Shown here: one piece after another, positions 35,831 through 43,405 of the stretch
Position numbering within the stretch: the first letter of the stretch is position 1
Layout: each line of letters starts with the position of its first letter
NCBI RefSeq assembly: GCF_024714495.1
Contig: NZ_JAMZMJ010000002.1
Location: 310,001-374,000 of the forward strand
DNA: 64,000 bases
Source of the DNA: Marinoscillum pacificum
Lineage (GTDB): Bacteria; Bacteroidota; Bacteroidia; Cytophagales; Cyclobacteriaceae
Direction of reading: 5' to 3'
Program-made: the position numbers and the translations under genes
Notes under the pieces: generated by a model
Told to the model about the DNA's origin: nothing
Seen by the model: the letters and a program-made list of their open reading frames with translations, nothing else
Databases searched by the model: none

Positions 35831-35915
35831 AGTATAAACTAACAACTCCGATCGGTCATGCTCAAATTCTAATAGGTTACCCTTCACTATTAAAGATAGC
35901 TTTGGCAATAAAGGA

Positions 35916-36239
35916 TCACTTTTTCAAAATATCATCGGCAACCTTCCTGGCATCCAGACAATATTTATCATTGCCTTCCAATTTCCATTCGCCGGTTTTC
36001 TCAACGTAGTATTTCACCGTTTTTTCTACAACCTTATCATACCCTCCATATGATTTCAGCATCTTCTCCACTTCTTCCTGATATCCTTTTCTACTTAGAT
36101 CTCCAGATTGAACCAGATCCCACTGTCTATTAATCCACTTCAATTTCTCTTTGTAAATAGGAGCATTTGTTTTGTAGGCCATCAAAAAAAGCGAAAGTGC
36201 TTTTGCTTCAGGAGTGGGTTTTTCAATTCGCTTTTTCAT
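35916..36239 (-). CDS. Small basic hypothetical protein
   Basis: 107 residues, highly charged and helical, no signal peptide. A repeated GGYDKVVEKTVKYYVEKTG stretch and a lone Cys are the only visible features. I recognise no family. First gene in from the left boundary of the repeat-bounded island, on the same strand as the rest. Confidence 0.6.
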   Translation of the reverse strand: MKKRIEKPTPEAKALSLFLMAYKTNAPIYKEKLKWINRQWDLVQSGDLSRKGYQEEVEKMLKSYGGYDKVVEKTVKYYVEKTGEWKLEGNDKYCLDARKVADDILKK

Positions 36240-36322
36240 AATTACAATGTATCGTAATGGGTTGATGTGTTTTCTTTCGATTACAAATCTAGGTATCCTT
36301 CAAGTCGTATCATATTTTATCC

Positions 36323-36492
36323 CAAATTATGCACTAAAGCATAATTTGCCCAAAGGGCTGACGAAAGCTTCGCTTTGTCAGGACGGTCCGCCGCAGCGGT
36401 TACCCTGACAAATAATTTTAGAATTAAAAATTATTTCGTCATTATTCAAAAGAATATTTCGCTTGCTGTTCTGAAGTATTCTATTGAATAAT
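36323..36492. repeat. Cluster of nested hairpins
   Basis: Four inverted repeats in 170 bases: CAAATTATGC/GCATAATTTG (36323-36348, perfect), a GC-rich hairpin from 36358 with GACGAAAGC/GCTTTGTC, AAATAATTTT/AAAATTATTT (36410-36436), and ATTATTCAAAAGAATA/TATTCTATTGAATAAT (36441-36492, 15 of 16). There is no ORF. It may be a folded RNA or a decayed mobile element. The rest of 36240-36704 holds repeat copy R1. Confidence 0.55.
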
Positions 36493-36572
36493 CCGGGTTT
36501 ATCTGATAATTGCTGGTGTCTATTGAGAGTAAGTTGTAAACTCGTGTTTTGATCATTTCTAGATCTCTGGAA

Positions 36573-36679
36573 GACAGAATACTACAGTTTGGGGTGTTTT
36601 GGGGATTTAGATAGTTGGGAGTTCTTTGGAATTACAAATTCCTTGACTCTTTACATTCGGATTTCAAATCCGAATGAGT
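36573..36679. repeat. Island repeat R1 (shortened copy)
   Basis: Contains GGAATTACAAATTCC and the hairpin CATTCGGATTT/AATCCGAATG, matching the ends of R2 and R3, with an internal deletion in the front part. Confidence 0.65.
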
Positions 36680-36704
36680 GGGGCATATGCACTTTCAGCG
36701 CTTG

Positions 36705-37244
36705 TTATAAGTCTTTGTTAGGCCTGATATTACTGAATGCTTCCATAAATACATCTTGAAGGTTCTTAGGAGGAATGATCATCCACGTACACGCAATTGT
36801 TGTAAAAGCTTCTACTTTATCAGTTGGATGTTCAAATGTAATCTTAGGACGGATAGAATCAACAATTTCGTTCATAGCACCGAGATCCAAGCCGAAAATG
36901 TTGGTATTAAGATCATGACTAAATTGGTTTCTTATTTTGTTGAGCCTAAGAACCCCTGGTTTAATAAATGCAACAGCATTCGCTTCAGATGGAAGCATGT
37001 TAGCTTTTTGGGAAAATGAAAGTCTTAGTTTACCTAGGTCACCGAAAGAATAATGAGAAATTAGAAATTGATTTACATAATGCTCTACAATGAGATGGCA
37101 TTTAAGAATTCTCCCAATATCATCATGATCTCTGCTAAAAAGTTCTTTGAATTTCTCGTTCTCAGTGTTGAAATGCTCGTCAATCTCGGCCATGTGAGGC
37201 TTAAGAATTTCAACTGCGTGTTCTATTCCTTCAATTTCTCTCAT
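36705..37244 (-). CDS. HEPN-like domain protein
   Basis: 179 residues, mostly helical. The segment KIRNQFSHDL has Arg105 and His110 in the R-x4-H arrangement of HEPN ribonucleases, preceded by a helix pair (HLIVEHYVNQFLISHY) typical of the fold and of DUF4145-like proteins. HEPN proteins cut RNA in toxin-antitoxin, abortive infection and CRISPR settings. No antitoxin (MNT or other) gene is adjacent. The stop region (GGCCTAACAAAG) abuts repeat R1. RNase activity is inferred from two residues and is unproven. Confidence 0.6.
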   Translation of the reverse strand: MREIEGIEHAVEILKPHMAEIDEHFNTENEKFKELFSRDHDDIGRILKCHLIVEHYVNQFLISHYSFGDLGKLRLSFSQKANMLPSEANAVAFIKPGVLRLNKIRNQFSHDLNTNIFGLDLGAMNEIVDSIRPKITFEHPTDKVEAFTTIACTWMIIPPKNLQDVFMEAFSNIRPNKDL

Positions 37245-37267
37245 TCTAGATATGACCTATAACAATA

Positions 37268-37482
37268 TTATAACATGACTAATCTAACCCATTTTAGCCT
37301 TGTGAACAATCGTTCACTGAAGGAGTGTTACAAACCACCAAATATCTGACTGAGGTGAAATCTTCAGTTTTGGGTATTCTGAGGATTTTGGAGAGAGGAA
37401 ATTGAAGGGTTTTGTTAGTTGGAGCTTTATTGATTTACCAATTCCTTGACTCTTTCCATCCGGATTACAAATCCGAATGAGC
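37268..37482. repeat. Island repeat R2 (full copy)
   Basis: 215 bases, same length as R3 with no net gaps. It starts TTATAACATGACTAATCTAA, passes through GTGAAC-AATC-GTTCAC, and ends with CCTTGACTCTTTCC and the CGGATT/AATCCG hairpin. It lies between the HEPN-like gene and the EF-Tu-like gene. Confidence 0.8.
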
Positions 37483-37527
37483 TGGATTCAAATGCTCTTT
37501 GCAAACAACTAAGTAAGTCGATTAGGC

Positions 37528-38127
37528 TTAGCGCCTGTTATCCATTATAATTTCGAATTCAAGGTTATGCTCTTCTAAGTTCTTAGCGAATTCATTGGCT
37601 TGATGGTTCTCAACTTCATATCGAATTGGTTCTCCATCCAGCATTAAGTCAAGAAGTTCTTTGGCTGGTTTGAGAGTTATAGACGGATTGAATTCAGTTA
37701 GAAGTTTGACAAAGGAGACCCGGTTCTGATGCTTTTTCTTGAAATGCTTTATTTCAAAAGTCTTCTTAAAGTTTAGTGAGATTACCTCACGTTCAGCGAT
37801 TGGTTTTCCTTCGTTAAATGTTCCTTGAGTTCCAACAGTTAATCGTTCCCGATGATAAGTAAAGTACTCTGGGTTAAGAATCCACATGTTAGCAAATCCT
37901 TCACTACTTATTGGAATTTCAGACTTCAGAAGTTCACCATCACTATCCTCAAATTCAGGATAGATCATAAAAAGATGTCCTACTGGATGGTCAGGATACC
38001 AGAAGTCCCACCGAATTCCTTGAAAAGCGAGAGTGTGTCTTCCACCTTCTTCAGGGTTAAACAGTCGATACTTAACCCGAAAGTCATGTTCACGTCCAAA
38101 TACTTTTATGTAAGGTCTATTTTCCAA
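37528..38127 (-). CDS. EF-Tu domain-like / ribosomal L7-L12-like chimera
   Basis: 199 residues. Residues 16-119 resemble the EF-Tu beta-barrel with the GGRH hallmark (residues 28-31, EEGGRHTLAFQGIRWDFWY) and strands ending KPIAEREVISLNF. Residues 134-195 align by eye with the C-terminal domain of ribosomal L7/L12: NRVSFVKLL, then LKPAKELLD, then ANEFAKNLEE and a final FEII strand. The two parts are joined by a Lys-rich linker. No GTPase domain is present. It overlaps the CdiI-like gene by 11 bases, so both are probably co-translated. A decoy of translation factors or an adaptor is possible; function unknown. Confidence 0.7.
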   Translation of the reverse strand: MENRPYIKVFGREHDFRVKYRLFNPEEGGRHTLAFQGIRWDFWYPDHPVGHLFMIYPEFEDSDGELLKSEIPISSEGFANMWILNPEYFTYHRERLTVGTQGTFNEGKPIAEREVISLNFKKTFEIKHFKKKHQNRVSFVKLLTEFNPSITLKPAKELLDLMLDGEPIRYEVENHQANEFAKNLEEHNLEFEIIMDNRR

Positions 38128-38524
38128 CGTTTAAGTTTTGAAATTCTGCATATTTGATTCTTTCAGTATCGAGCTCGTCTAACCTTTTGCCGATCATCTT
38201 GTTCAGTCGCACCCATAGCTGAGGGTTTAGCTCCCAAAAGTCTGATTCAGCATTTAGAGTCGCTTGCAACAAATCCCCTTCATAAAAATCGCCTTCTGCA
38301 AACAGATTTTTTTCCAATTGTTCTAAAGCCAGTGGAACAAGAAATTTTAGTCCAATATTCTGACCGATCATGATTCTCAAGTCTTCAATTTGATATTCGT
38401 TGAGCGGAACCGACCTGAGTTTGTGCACAGTCTTCACAAGATAGCTATCATGTTCAGGATAACCCCAATTGACTTTTTCTAGACTATCAAGACTCTTAAA
38501 CTTCCAGTTTGCTTCGAACTTCAT
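38117..38524 (-). CDS. CdiI-type contact-dependent inhibition immunity protein
   Basis: 135 residues of helical type with the family signature DLRIMIGQNIGL (48-59), VPLALEQLEKN and EGDFYEGDLL (77-86), as I recall for the CdiI_2-like immunity family. Such proteins bind and block a cognate toxin domain in the cytoplasm. No toxin gene (CdiA, Rhs, T6SS or T9SS effector) is present in the window, so this is an orphan immunity gene, paired with the EF-Tu-like gene. A 24-base leader follows an attC-like hairpin. Confidence 0.75.
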   Translation of the reverse strand: MKFEANWKFKSLDSLEKVNWGYPEHDSYLVKTVHKLRSVPLNEYQIEDLRIMIGQNIGLKFLVPLALEQLEKNLFAEGDFYEGDLLQATLNAESDFWELNPQLWVRLNKMIGKRLDELDTERIKYAEFQNLNVGK

Positions 38525-38546
38525 GTTAGGAGAGATTGTGGATAAC

Positions 38547-38644
38547 GCCCAACTAAAATGAGTATGCGTCCTAGTTGCTCGAAGCAGAGAGGACTCTATT
38601 TTGCATTATCCTTCCAAATGGCTCAGTTCGCATATTCATTTTAG
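38547..38644 (-). other. attC-like imperfect hairpin
   Basis: On the minus strand GTTGGGC (R'-like, GTTRRRY) closes a structure whose arms CTAAAATGAATATGCG (38629-38644) and CGCATACTCATTTTAG (38553-38568) pair at 15 of 16 positions; an inner GTCCT/AGGAC stem lies between. The ATG of the immunity gene follows 24 bases after GTTGGGC. The opposite R''-like box (CCCTAAG) deviates from consensus, so this may be an integron cassette end or a mimic. Confidence 0.4.
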
Positions 38645-38668
38645 TATTTCTTAGGGATTTTATCAGAT

Positions 38669-39964
38669 TTAATTACTCCTATACAAAATCAAATAGCATT
38701 TTTTGGTAATCCATACTGTGGAGGAAGGAGAGGAGGTACTTAAAAAGAGCCCCAGATCAATACTACTTGCTGGTAAGTTGCTGTAGATATTTGATGTTTT
38801 TAAAGAAACATAGTTAGTGCTTGATGTCGAAATTTCAGTACCAGAGATTACCTCATCGGCAGAAAGGTCATATAATGAAAGGTAGGCAGTTTGTGTTCCG
38901 TCTGTAACTCTCATGGCTTCAATAACAAAAACAATACTATCAACATTGGTATAGTGTTGTTTATTAAAGTCCAATAATTCTCCACCAATTCTGCCAGTTG
39001 TACCGCTTCCTGTATAAGCACCGGCGGGCCCCATAGCGGCAATGATCACCTGGATCTGCTCATCAAACCCTCCATCTATTCCATTGCAGACATATCTGGT
39101 TACACTGATCTCCTCGTTATCAAGTATTCCATCACCATCATCATCAACGCCCGAATCAATTTTAATTCCACCATTTTCACAATTTGATCCTGCTGCTTCA
39201 TCTGAAATGTTGACCAAACTAACACTACCATCAAGCCCATTACATGTATATGCGGTAGCATTTATTTCGGAATCGTCAAGTGCTCCGTTAGAATTACTAT
39301 CTATACCCGTATCAATTTTAATTCCTCCATTATCACAGTTAGTTCCTGCCGCTTCGTTGGTTATTTTAGTTAGAGAGTTATTCCCATCAATTCCATTGCA
39401 GACAAAAGCTGTTGCAGATATTTCAGTATCGTTAAGAGTTCCATCTCCATTGGCGTCAATGCCAGAATCAATTTTTAATCCACCGCTTTCACAGTTAAAA
39501 CCAGCAGCTTCGCTGGTTATTTTGGTAATAGAGTTATTTCCATCAATTCCATTACAGACATAAGCTGTTGCAGATATTTCAGTATCGTTAAGAGTTCCAT
39601 CTCCGTCGACATCAACGCCAGAGTCGATTTTCAATCCTCCGTTATCACAATTTGTTCCAGCTGGTTCAGTTGATACAGATGTTAAACTTGTGTTACCGTC
39701 AACTCCGTTGCAGACATAGCTGGTGGCAAGTATTTCGTCGGTATCCAAAGATCCATTCGAGTTATTGTCAATTCCAACATCTACTTTAATACCCCCATTT
39801 TCACAGTTAGTTCCGGAAGGTTCATTGGTTATGTTTACCAGACTACTCAAGCCATTTGTTCCGTCCTCTCCCGCAGGTCCAATTTGTCCTTGTTCTCCCT
39901 CACATCCTATGAAAAGCAATATTATTAGTGCTGAAAGTGAGTTTTTGATTTTTGTATGATTCAT
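38669..39964 (-). CDS. Lipoprotein with tandem 52-residue Ca-binding-like repeats
   Basis: 431 residues. SPII signal with lipobox FIGC (Cys21), then a short collagen-like GPAGEDGTNG. Five tandem modules of 52 residues follow, each with EAAGTNC(D/E)NGG(I/L)KID, a DxNGDG-type acidic loop and TAYVCNGIDG (DUF7151-like). Modules two and three are almost identical in DNA, period 156 bases (39385 and 39541), pointing to recent duplication. The C-terminal 130 residues are a separate beta-rich domain. Surface adhesin or cell-surface decoration is inference. Confidence 0.75.
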   Translation of the reverse strand: MNHTKIKNSLSALIILLFIGCEGEQGQIGPAGEDGTNGLSSLVNITNEPSGTNCENGGIKVDVGIDNNSNGSLDTDEILATSYVCNGVDGNTSLTSVSTEPAGTNCDNGGLKIDSGVDVDGDGTLNDTEISATAYVCNGIDGNNSITKITSEAAGFNCESGGLKIDSGIDANGDGTLNDTEISATAFVCNGIDGNNSLTKITNEAAGTNCDNGGIKIDTGIDSNSNGALDDSEINATAYTCNGLDGSVSLVNISDEAAGSNCENGGIKIDSGVDDDGDGILDNEEISVTRYVCNGIDGGFDEQIQVIIAAMGPAGAYTGSGTTGRIGGELLDFNKQHYTNVDSIVFVIEAMRVTDGTQTAYLSLYDLSADEVISGTEISTSSTNYVSLKTSNIYSNLPASSIDLGLFLSTSSPSSTVWITKKCYLILYRSN

Positions 39965-40000
39965 GTTCTTAGTTAATCTGAATTATTCCTAACAATGTTG

Positions 40001-40023
40001 TAACATGACCAATGGTCATGTTA
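40001..40023. repeat. Perfect 10-bp hairpin
   Basis: TAACATGACC (40001-40010) and GGTCATGTTA (40014-40023), just upstream of the lipoprotein gene and just before repeat R3, whose own start (ATAACATGACTAATCTAAC) resembles it. Possible operator. Confidence 0.45.
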
Positions 40024-40028
40024 TTTTA

Positions 40029-40243
40029 TTATAACATGACTAATCTAACCCATTTTAGCCTTGCGAACAATCGTTCACTGAAGGAGTATTACAAACCACC
40101 AAATACTTGGCTGAGGTGAAATCTCCAGTTTCGGGTGTTTTGGAGATTTTGGAGAGAGGAAAATGCAGGATTTAGTTAGTTCGGACTTAATGGAATTACA
40201 AATTCCTTGACTCTTTACATTCGGATTTGAAATCCGAATGAGC
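40029..40243. repeat. Island repeat R3 (full copy)
   Basis: 215 bases, about 85 percent like R2 by eye and equal in length. It ends with CATTCGGATTT/AAATCCGAATG. It separates the lipoprotein gene from the permease terminator. Confidence 0.8.
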
Positions 40244-40275
40244 GGGAAAGAAATAATCTAGATATGCATAAAATA

Positions 40276-40299
40276 GAAAAAGCCAGCAAGTACTGGCTT
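40276..40299 (-). terminator. Terminator of the 40326 permease
   Basis: AAGCCAG (40280-40286) and CTGGCTT (40293-40299), loop CAAGTA; on the minus strand followed by TTTTTC. Duplicated at 35757-35782. Confidence 0.8.
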
Positions 40300-40325
40300 C
40301 TTCATCAATCAATTTGCATTTTCAA

Positions 40326-42944
40326 TTATTCGTACCTCAAAGAAGTAACTGGATTAGAATACGCAGCCCGAATGACATGAAGAGAAATGGTAATCATTGC
40401 AACTACCAAGGCCATCACTCCTCCCAACAAGAAAACCAATGGGTTTATAGATATGCGATAAGCAAATCCCTCTAACCAGCCCGCTAAATAGATCCAGGTA
40501 AATGGCACCGCAATTACGAAAGAAATAAGTATCAATATCCCAAAATTCTTGGATAACAAGACCATTAAATCTTTAGAGCTGGCTCCCAATACTTTTCTAA
40601 TTCCAATCTCTTTAATTCGTCGGTTGATGGATATACTTGCCAACCCAAACAGCCCCATTCCCCCAATCATAATAGCCAACACAGCAATGATGGTAATAAT
40701 GGATCCCAGTTGATTATCTGCTTTGTACAATTCTGCAAAATGATCATCTAAAAACTCGTACTCAAAAGGGTAATTACTCACAAACTGATTGTAGACACTT
40801 TCCACTTCTTTGATACCCTGCGCAATATTGGAGCCATTGAGCTTAACAGACATCTCACTGTATCCCCAATCAGAGTGAACAACCATCGACAAGGTATTGA
40901 CTTTGTAGTGCAATGAATTGAAATTAAAGTCCTCCGTCACACCAATGATAGTTCCCAATGAATCATCCGGATACCAACCATGTCCCACACGCTGACCCAG
41001 TGGATCTTCAAAACCAATTTCTTTGGCAAAAGCTTCGTTGACAATAAATGCCAATCCATTATCCTTTGCATGTTCCTTACTAAAGGTCCTGCCATCCTTA
41101 AGTTTGATATCGTATACATCGAGATAGTCATAGTCTACCACCACATTAGAGGGTGTAAAATCAACTATCCCCGTATCTTTCTTAACCTTAAAACCCCATT
41201 GATGAAAATTATTACCAATTCGCTGACCTGAGGCAGTCACACCAAGAACACTTGATTGCTTTAAAAGCTCATCTTTAATCTGCTGATAGTTATCACGAGC
41301 ATCATAGTTGAGACTAACCACCATGATATGATCTGTACTGTAGCCAATATCCTTGTTTTTCATATAGTTCAATTGCTGTACGACGACCAACGTGCAGACG
41401 ATCAAACCTACAGCCAGACCAAATTGCAACACAATCAACGAACTTCTGAAAAGAGATTTTTTCTCTCCTGACTTCAAGCCTTTCAAGACGGTGACTGGCC
41501 TGAAAGATGACAAATAAAGTGCTGGGTACATTCCTGTGATAATACCAAGCGCCAAAGTGAAGAGAAAAGCCACCACGATAAATTCAGAGCTCACAAACTG
41601 AATCATGGAGAAATCCCGATCGATCAAAATATTTAATGATGGGATAGAGATAAAATCAATCACAATAGCTAGCGCGAAAGCAATTAAGGCCATGATAGTA
41701 GACTCCAATATGAACTGGAAAAACAGCTGATTGCGAAGTGCTCCAATGGTTTTACGAACTCCAACTTCCTTAGCTCGGGTACTTGCCCGAGCTGTCGTCA
41801 GATTCATGAAATTCACGGATGCAATGATCAGAATAAAGACTCCAATTAGAACAAATACATCAATATAGGTACCATTGAATTTTCGGTGATTATTGTAATC
41901 ATGCTCAATATCTGTAGAAGCTAAATGCACATCTTCAAGAGGCTGCAAGAACAGCTTGTAGAAATCGTTGATATCCTCATTGTCCATCATTCTGGATAGG
42001 TACTCTGGATATCGCTGAGCCATATCCTCCAAATTGGCACCATCATTTAGAATGAAATAGGTATTAAGATAGTTGCTACCAAACCTGTGATCAAAATCAG
42101 CCGGATCATCAGTACCTAAGTAAATACTGCACAGCATATCAAATTGCAAATGCGAGCCATCTGGAACATCTTCTAATACTCCTTTCACTGACAGCAAATC
42201 ATCATCCATTTCAAACTGCTGACCCACTACATCGATTGATCCAAATAATTTGGTAGCCGTAGACCTAGTAATGTACGCTTCCTTTCCATCCATTTTTCCT
42301 GATGGATCTCCTGCTATAATCGGGAAATCGAAAATAGATAAGAACGTACTATCCACTCCACGCACCTTATCAATCATGAAATGCTTGTCACCTACTCTTG
42401 CCGGCTGGTTACGAAAAGACCAGAACCGTGCATACGTCTCTATCTCAGGAAACTCCTCTTTCATGGTTGGTCCCATACCTGGCATGGAAAGCGCCACTTT
42501 TTGAGTGTTCGTACCTGGGAAAGACTGCACCTCACAAAGACGATAAATTTGATCCTTCCTGGAATGAAAAGCATCGAATGCCTGCTCTTCTTTCACAAAC
42601 AAAAAGATGATGATGCATGCTGCAATCCCTAGAGTAAGACTGAAGATATTGATGGATGAAAAACGCTTATTTTTCATCAGATTGCGCCAAGCGGCAATCA
42701 AATAGTTCTTAAACATGTCGTAGTTGTTGAGTTTTTGATATTCAAAGTTTCTGATCACTCCTGGGCGAAACATAATGAGCACATCCAACCAAAAAATGAA
42801 TTTTGCTAAACGAGGCTTGTTCTTGGCCCGAACTCCAAAAAGCTCCGTTAAATCACCTTCAATGTCTTCCAACATGTCCGGATCACAGAACCACCTGAGA
42901 AAATGCAGGGGAATTTTCGGAGGTTTAGCGAAAGTCCCCTTCAT
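40326..42944 (-). CDS. ABC transporter permease, FtsX/MacB type with prefix domain
   Basis: 872 residues. Prefix region (LHFLRWFCDPDMLEDIEGDLTE), first membrane helix near FSLTLGIAACIIIFLFV, FtsX blocks with ARASTRAKEVGVRKTIGALRNQ and RRIKEIGIRKVLGASSKDL, and C-terminus YSNPVTSLRYE. Overlaps the PadR gene by 4 bases (ATGA). Closest in pattern to the 9468 permease. Fourth member of the family in this window and the only one on the minus strand. Its 3' flank borders the island. Confidence 0.9.
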   Translation of the reverse strand: MKGTFAKPPKIPLHFLRWFCDPDMLEDIEGDLTELFGVRAKNKPRLAKFIFWLDVLIMFRPGVIRNFEYQKLNNYDMFKNYLIAAWRNLMKNKRFSSINIFSLTLGIAACIIIFLFVKEEQAFDAFHSRKDQIYRLCEVQSFPGTNTQKVALSMPGMGPTMKEEFPEIETYARFWSFRNQPARVGDKHFMIDKVRGVDSTFLSIFDFPIIAGDPSGKMDGKEAYITRSTATKLFGSIDVVGQQFEMDDDLLSVKGVLEDVPDGSHLQFDMLCSIYLGTDDPADFDHRFGSNYLNTYFILNDGANLEDMAQRYPEYLSRMMDNEDINDFYKLFLQPLEDVHLASTDIEHDYNNHRKFNGTYIDVFVLIGVFILIIASVNFMNLTTARASTRAKEVGVRKTIGALRNQLFFQFILESTIMALIAFALAIVIDFISIPSLNILIDRDFSMIQFVSSEFIVVAFLFTLALGIITGMYPALYLSSFRPVTVLKGLKSGEKKSLFRSSLIVLQFGLAVGLIVCTLVVVQQLNYMKNKDIGYSTDHIMVVSLNYDARDNYQQIKDELLKQSSVLGVTASGQRIGNNFHQWGFKVKKDTGIVDFTPSNVVVDYDYLDVYDIKLKDGRTFSKEHAKDNGLAFIVNEAFAKEIGFEDPLGQRVGHGWYPDDSLGTIIGVTEDFNFNSLHYKVNTLSMVVHSDWGYSEMSVKLNGSNIAQGIKEVESVYNQFVSNYPFEYEFLDDHFAELYKADNQLGSIITIIAVLAIMIGGMGLFGLASISINRRIKEIGIRKVLGASSKDLMVLLSKNFGILILISFVIAVPFTWIYLAGWLEGFAYRISINPLVFLLGGVMALVVAMITISLHVIRAAYSNPVTSLRYE

Positions 42945-43279
42945 ATAAGTTTCAAGTCAAACGCCACATCTGGAATGGATTCCCACAGTTGTTTTCTTGT
43001 ATCCATCACTTCCTTCAGAACCTTTTGGCCCAATGGAGTGACAACAAAATAGCGTTTTCTCTTTCCTCCTCTGATAGCTGTAGCCTCACCTAAATGTGAC
43101 TTCAGCAATCCCTTCTTTTCCAATCTTTTCAGTGCAGTGCGCATCGCTCCCACACTCACTTTTCGCTTTAGCTTAGACTCTATTTCTTCTTTAATGGCAA
43201 TACCGTAGGCTTCCTTATAAAGCACCCCTACTGTCAACATCAATATCTCCTCAAATTCCCCAATTGTATTCTTACCCAT
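42941..43279 (-). CDS. PadR-family transcriptional regulator
   Basis: 112 residues: GEFEEILMLTVGVLYKEAYG, GAMRTALKRLEEKGLLKS-like recognition helix and IRGGKRKRYFVVTPLGQ wing. Operon with the permease. Imperfect twin repeats upstream are the likely binding site. Confidence 0.9.
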   Translation of the reverse strand: MGKNTIGEFEEILMLTVGVLYKEAYGIAIKEEIESKLKRKVSVGAMRTALKRLEKKGLLKSHLGEATAIRGGKRKRYFVVTPLGQKVLKEVMDTRKQLWESIPDVAFDLKLI

Positions 43280-43283
43280 AAAT

Positions 43284-43327
43284 TAAAATCCTGTTTGTAG
43301 CTAAAATATAAAAGTCCTAAACGTAGC
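43284..43327 (-). promoter_or_regulatory. Imperfect twin repeats, probable PadR operator
   Basis: Plus-strand TAAAATCCTGTTTGTAGC (43284-43301) and TAAAAGTCCTAAACGTAGC (43309-43327) share TAAAA, TCCT and GTAGC at a 25-base period, just upstream of the regulator start. Confidence 0.45.
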
Positions 43328-43353
43328 CTTTATAAACATGGTTACAAAAGCAT

Positions 43354-43381
43354 AAAAAAAGGCTACACGATGGCAGCCTTT
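43354..43381 (-). terminator. Terminator of icmF
   Basis: Minus-strand AAAGGCT (43381-43375) and AGCCTTT (43364-43358) with a 10-base loop, then a T run. Confidence 0.75.
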
Positions 43382-43405
43382 CAATCTCTATCCAAAATGA
43401 TTTAA

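Noticed and set aside
35830-35915. Longer permease pseudogene upstream of the TNSITSLRY codons
   Set aside because: The frame stays open for about 25 more codons, but the residues do not resemble the permease.
36214-36408. 64-residue plus-strand ORF
   Set aside because: Covers the hairpin cluster and the start of the opposite gene; no protein-like composition.
39042-39563. 173-residue plus-strand ORF
   Set aside because: Mirror of the repetitive lipoprotein gene; caused by its codon pattern.
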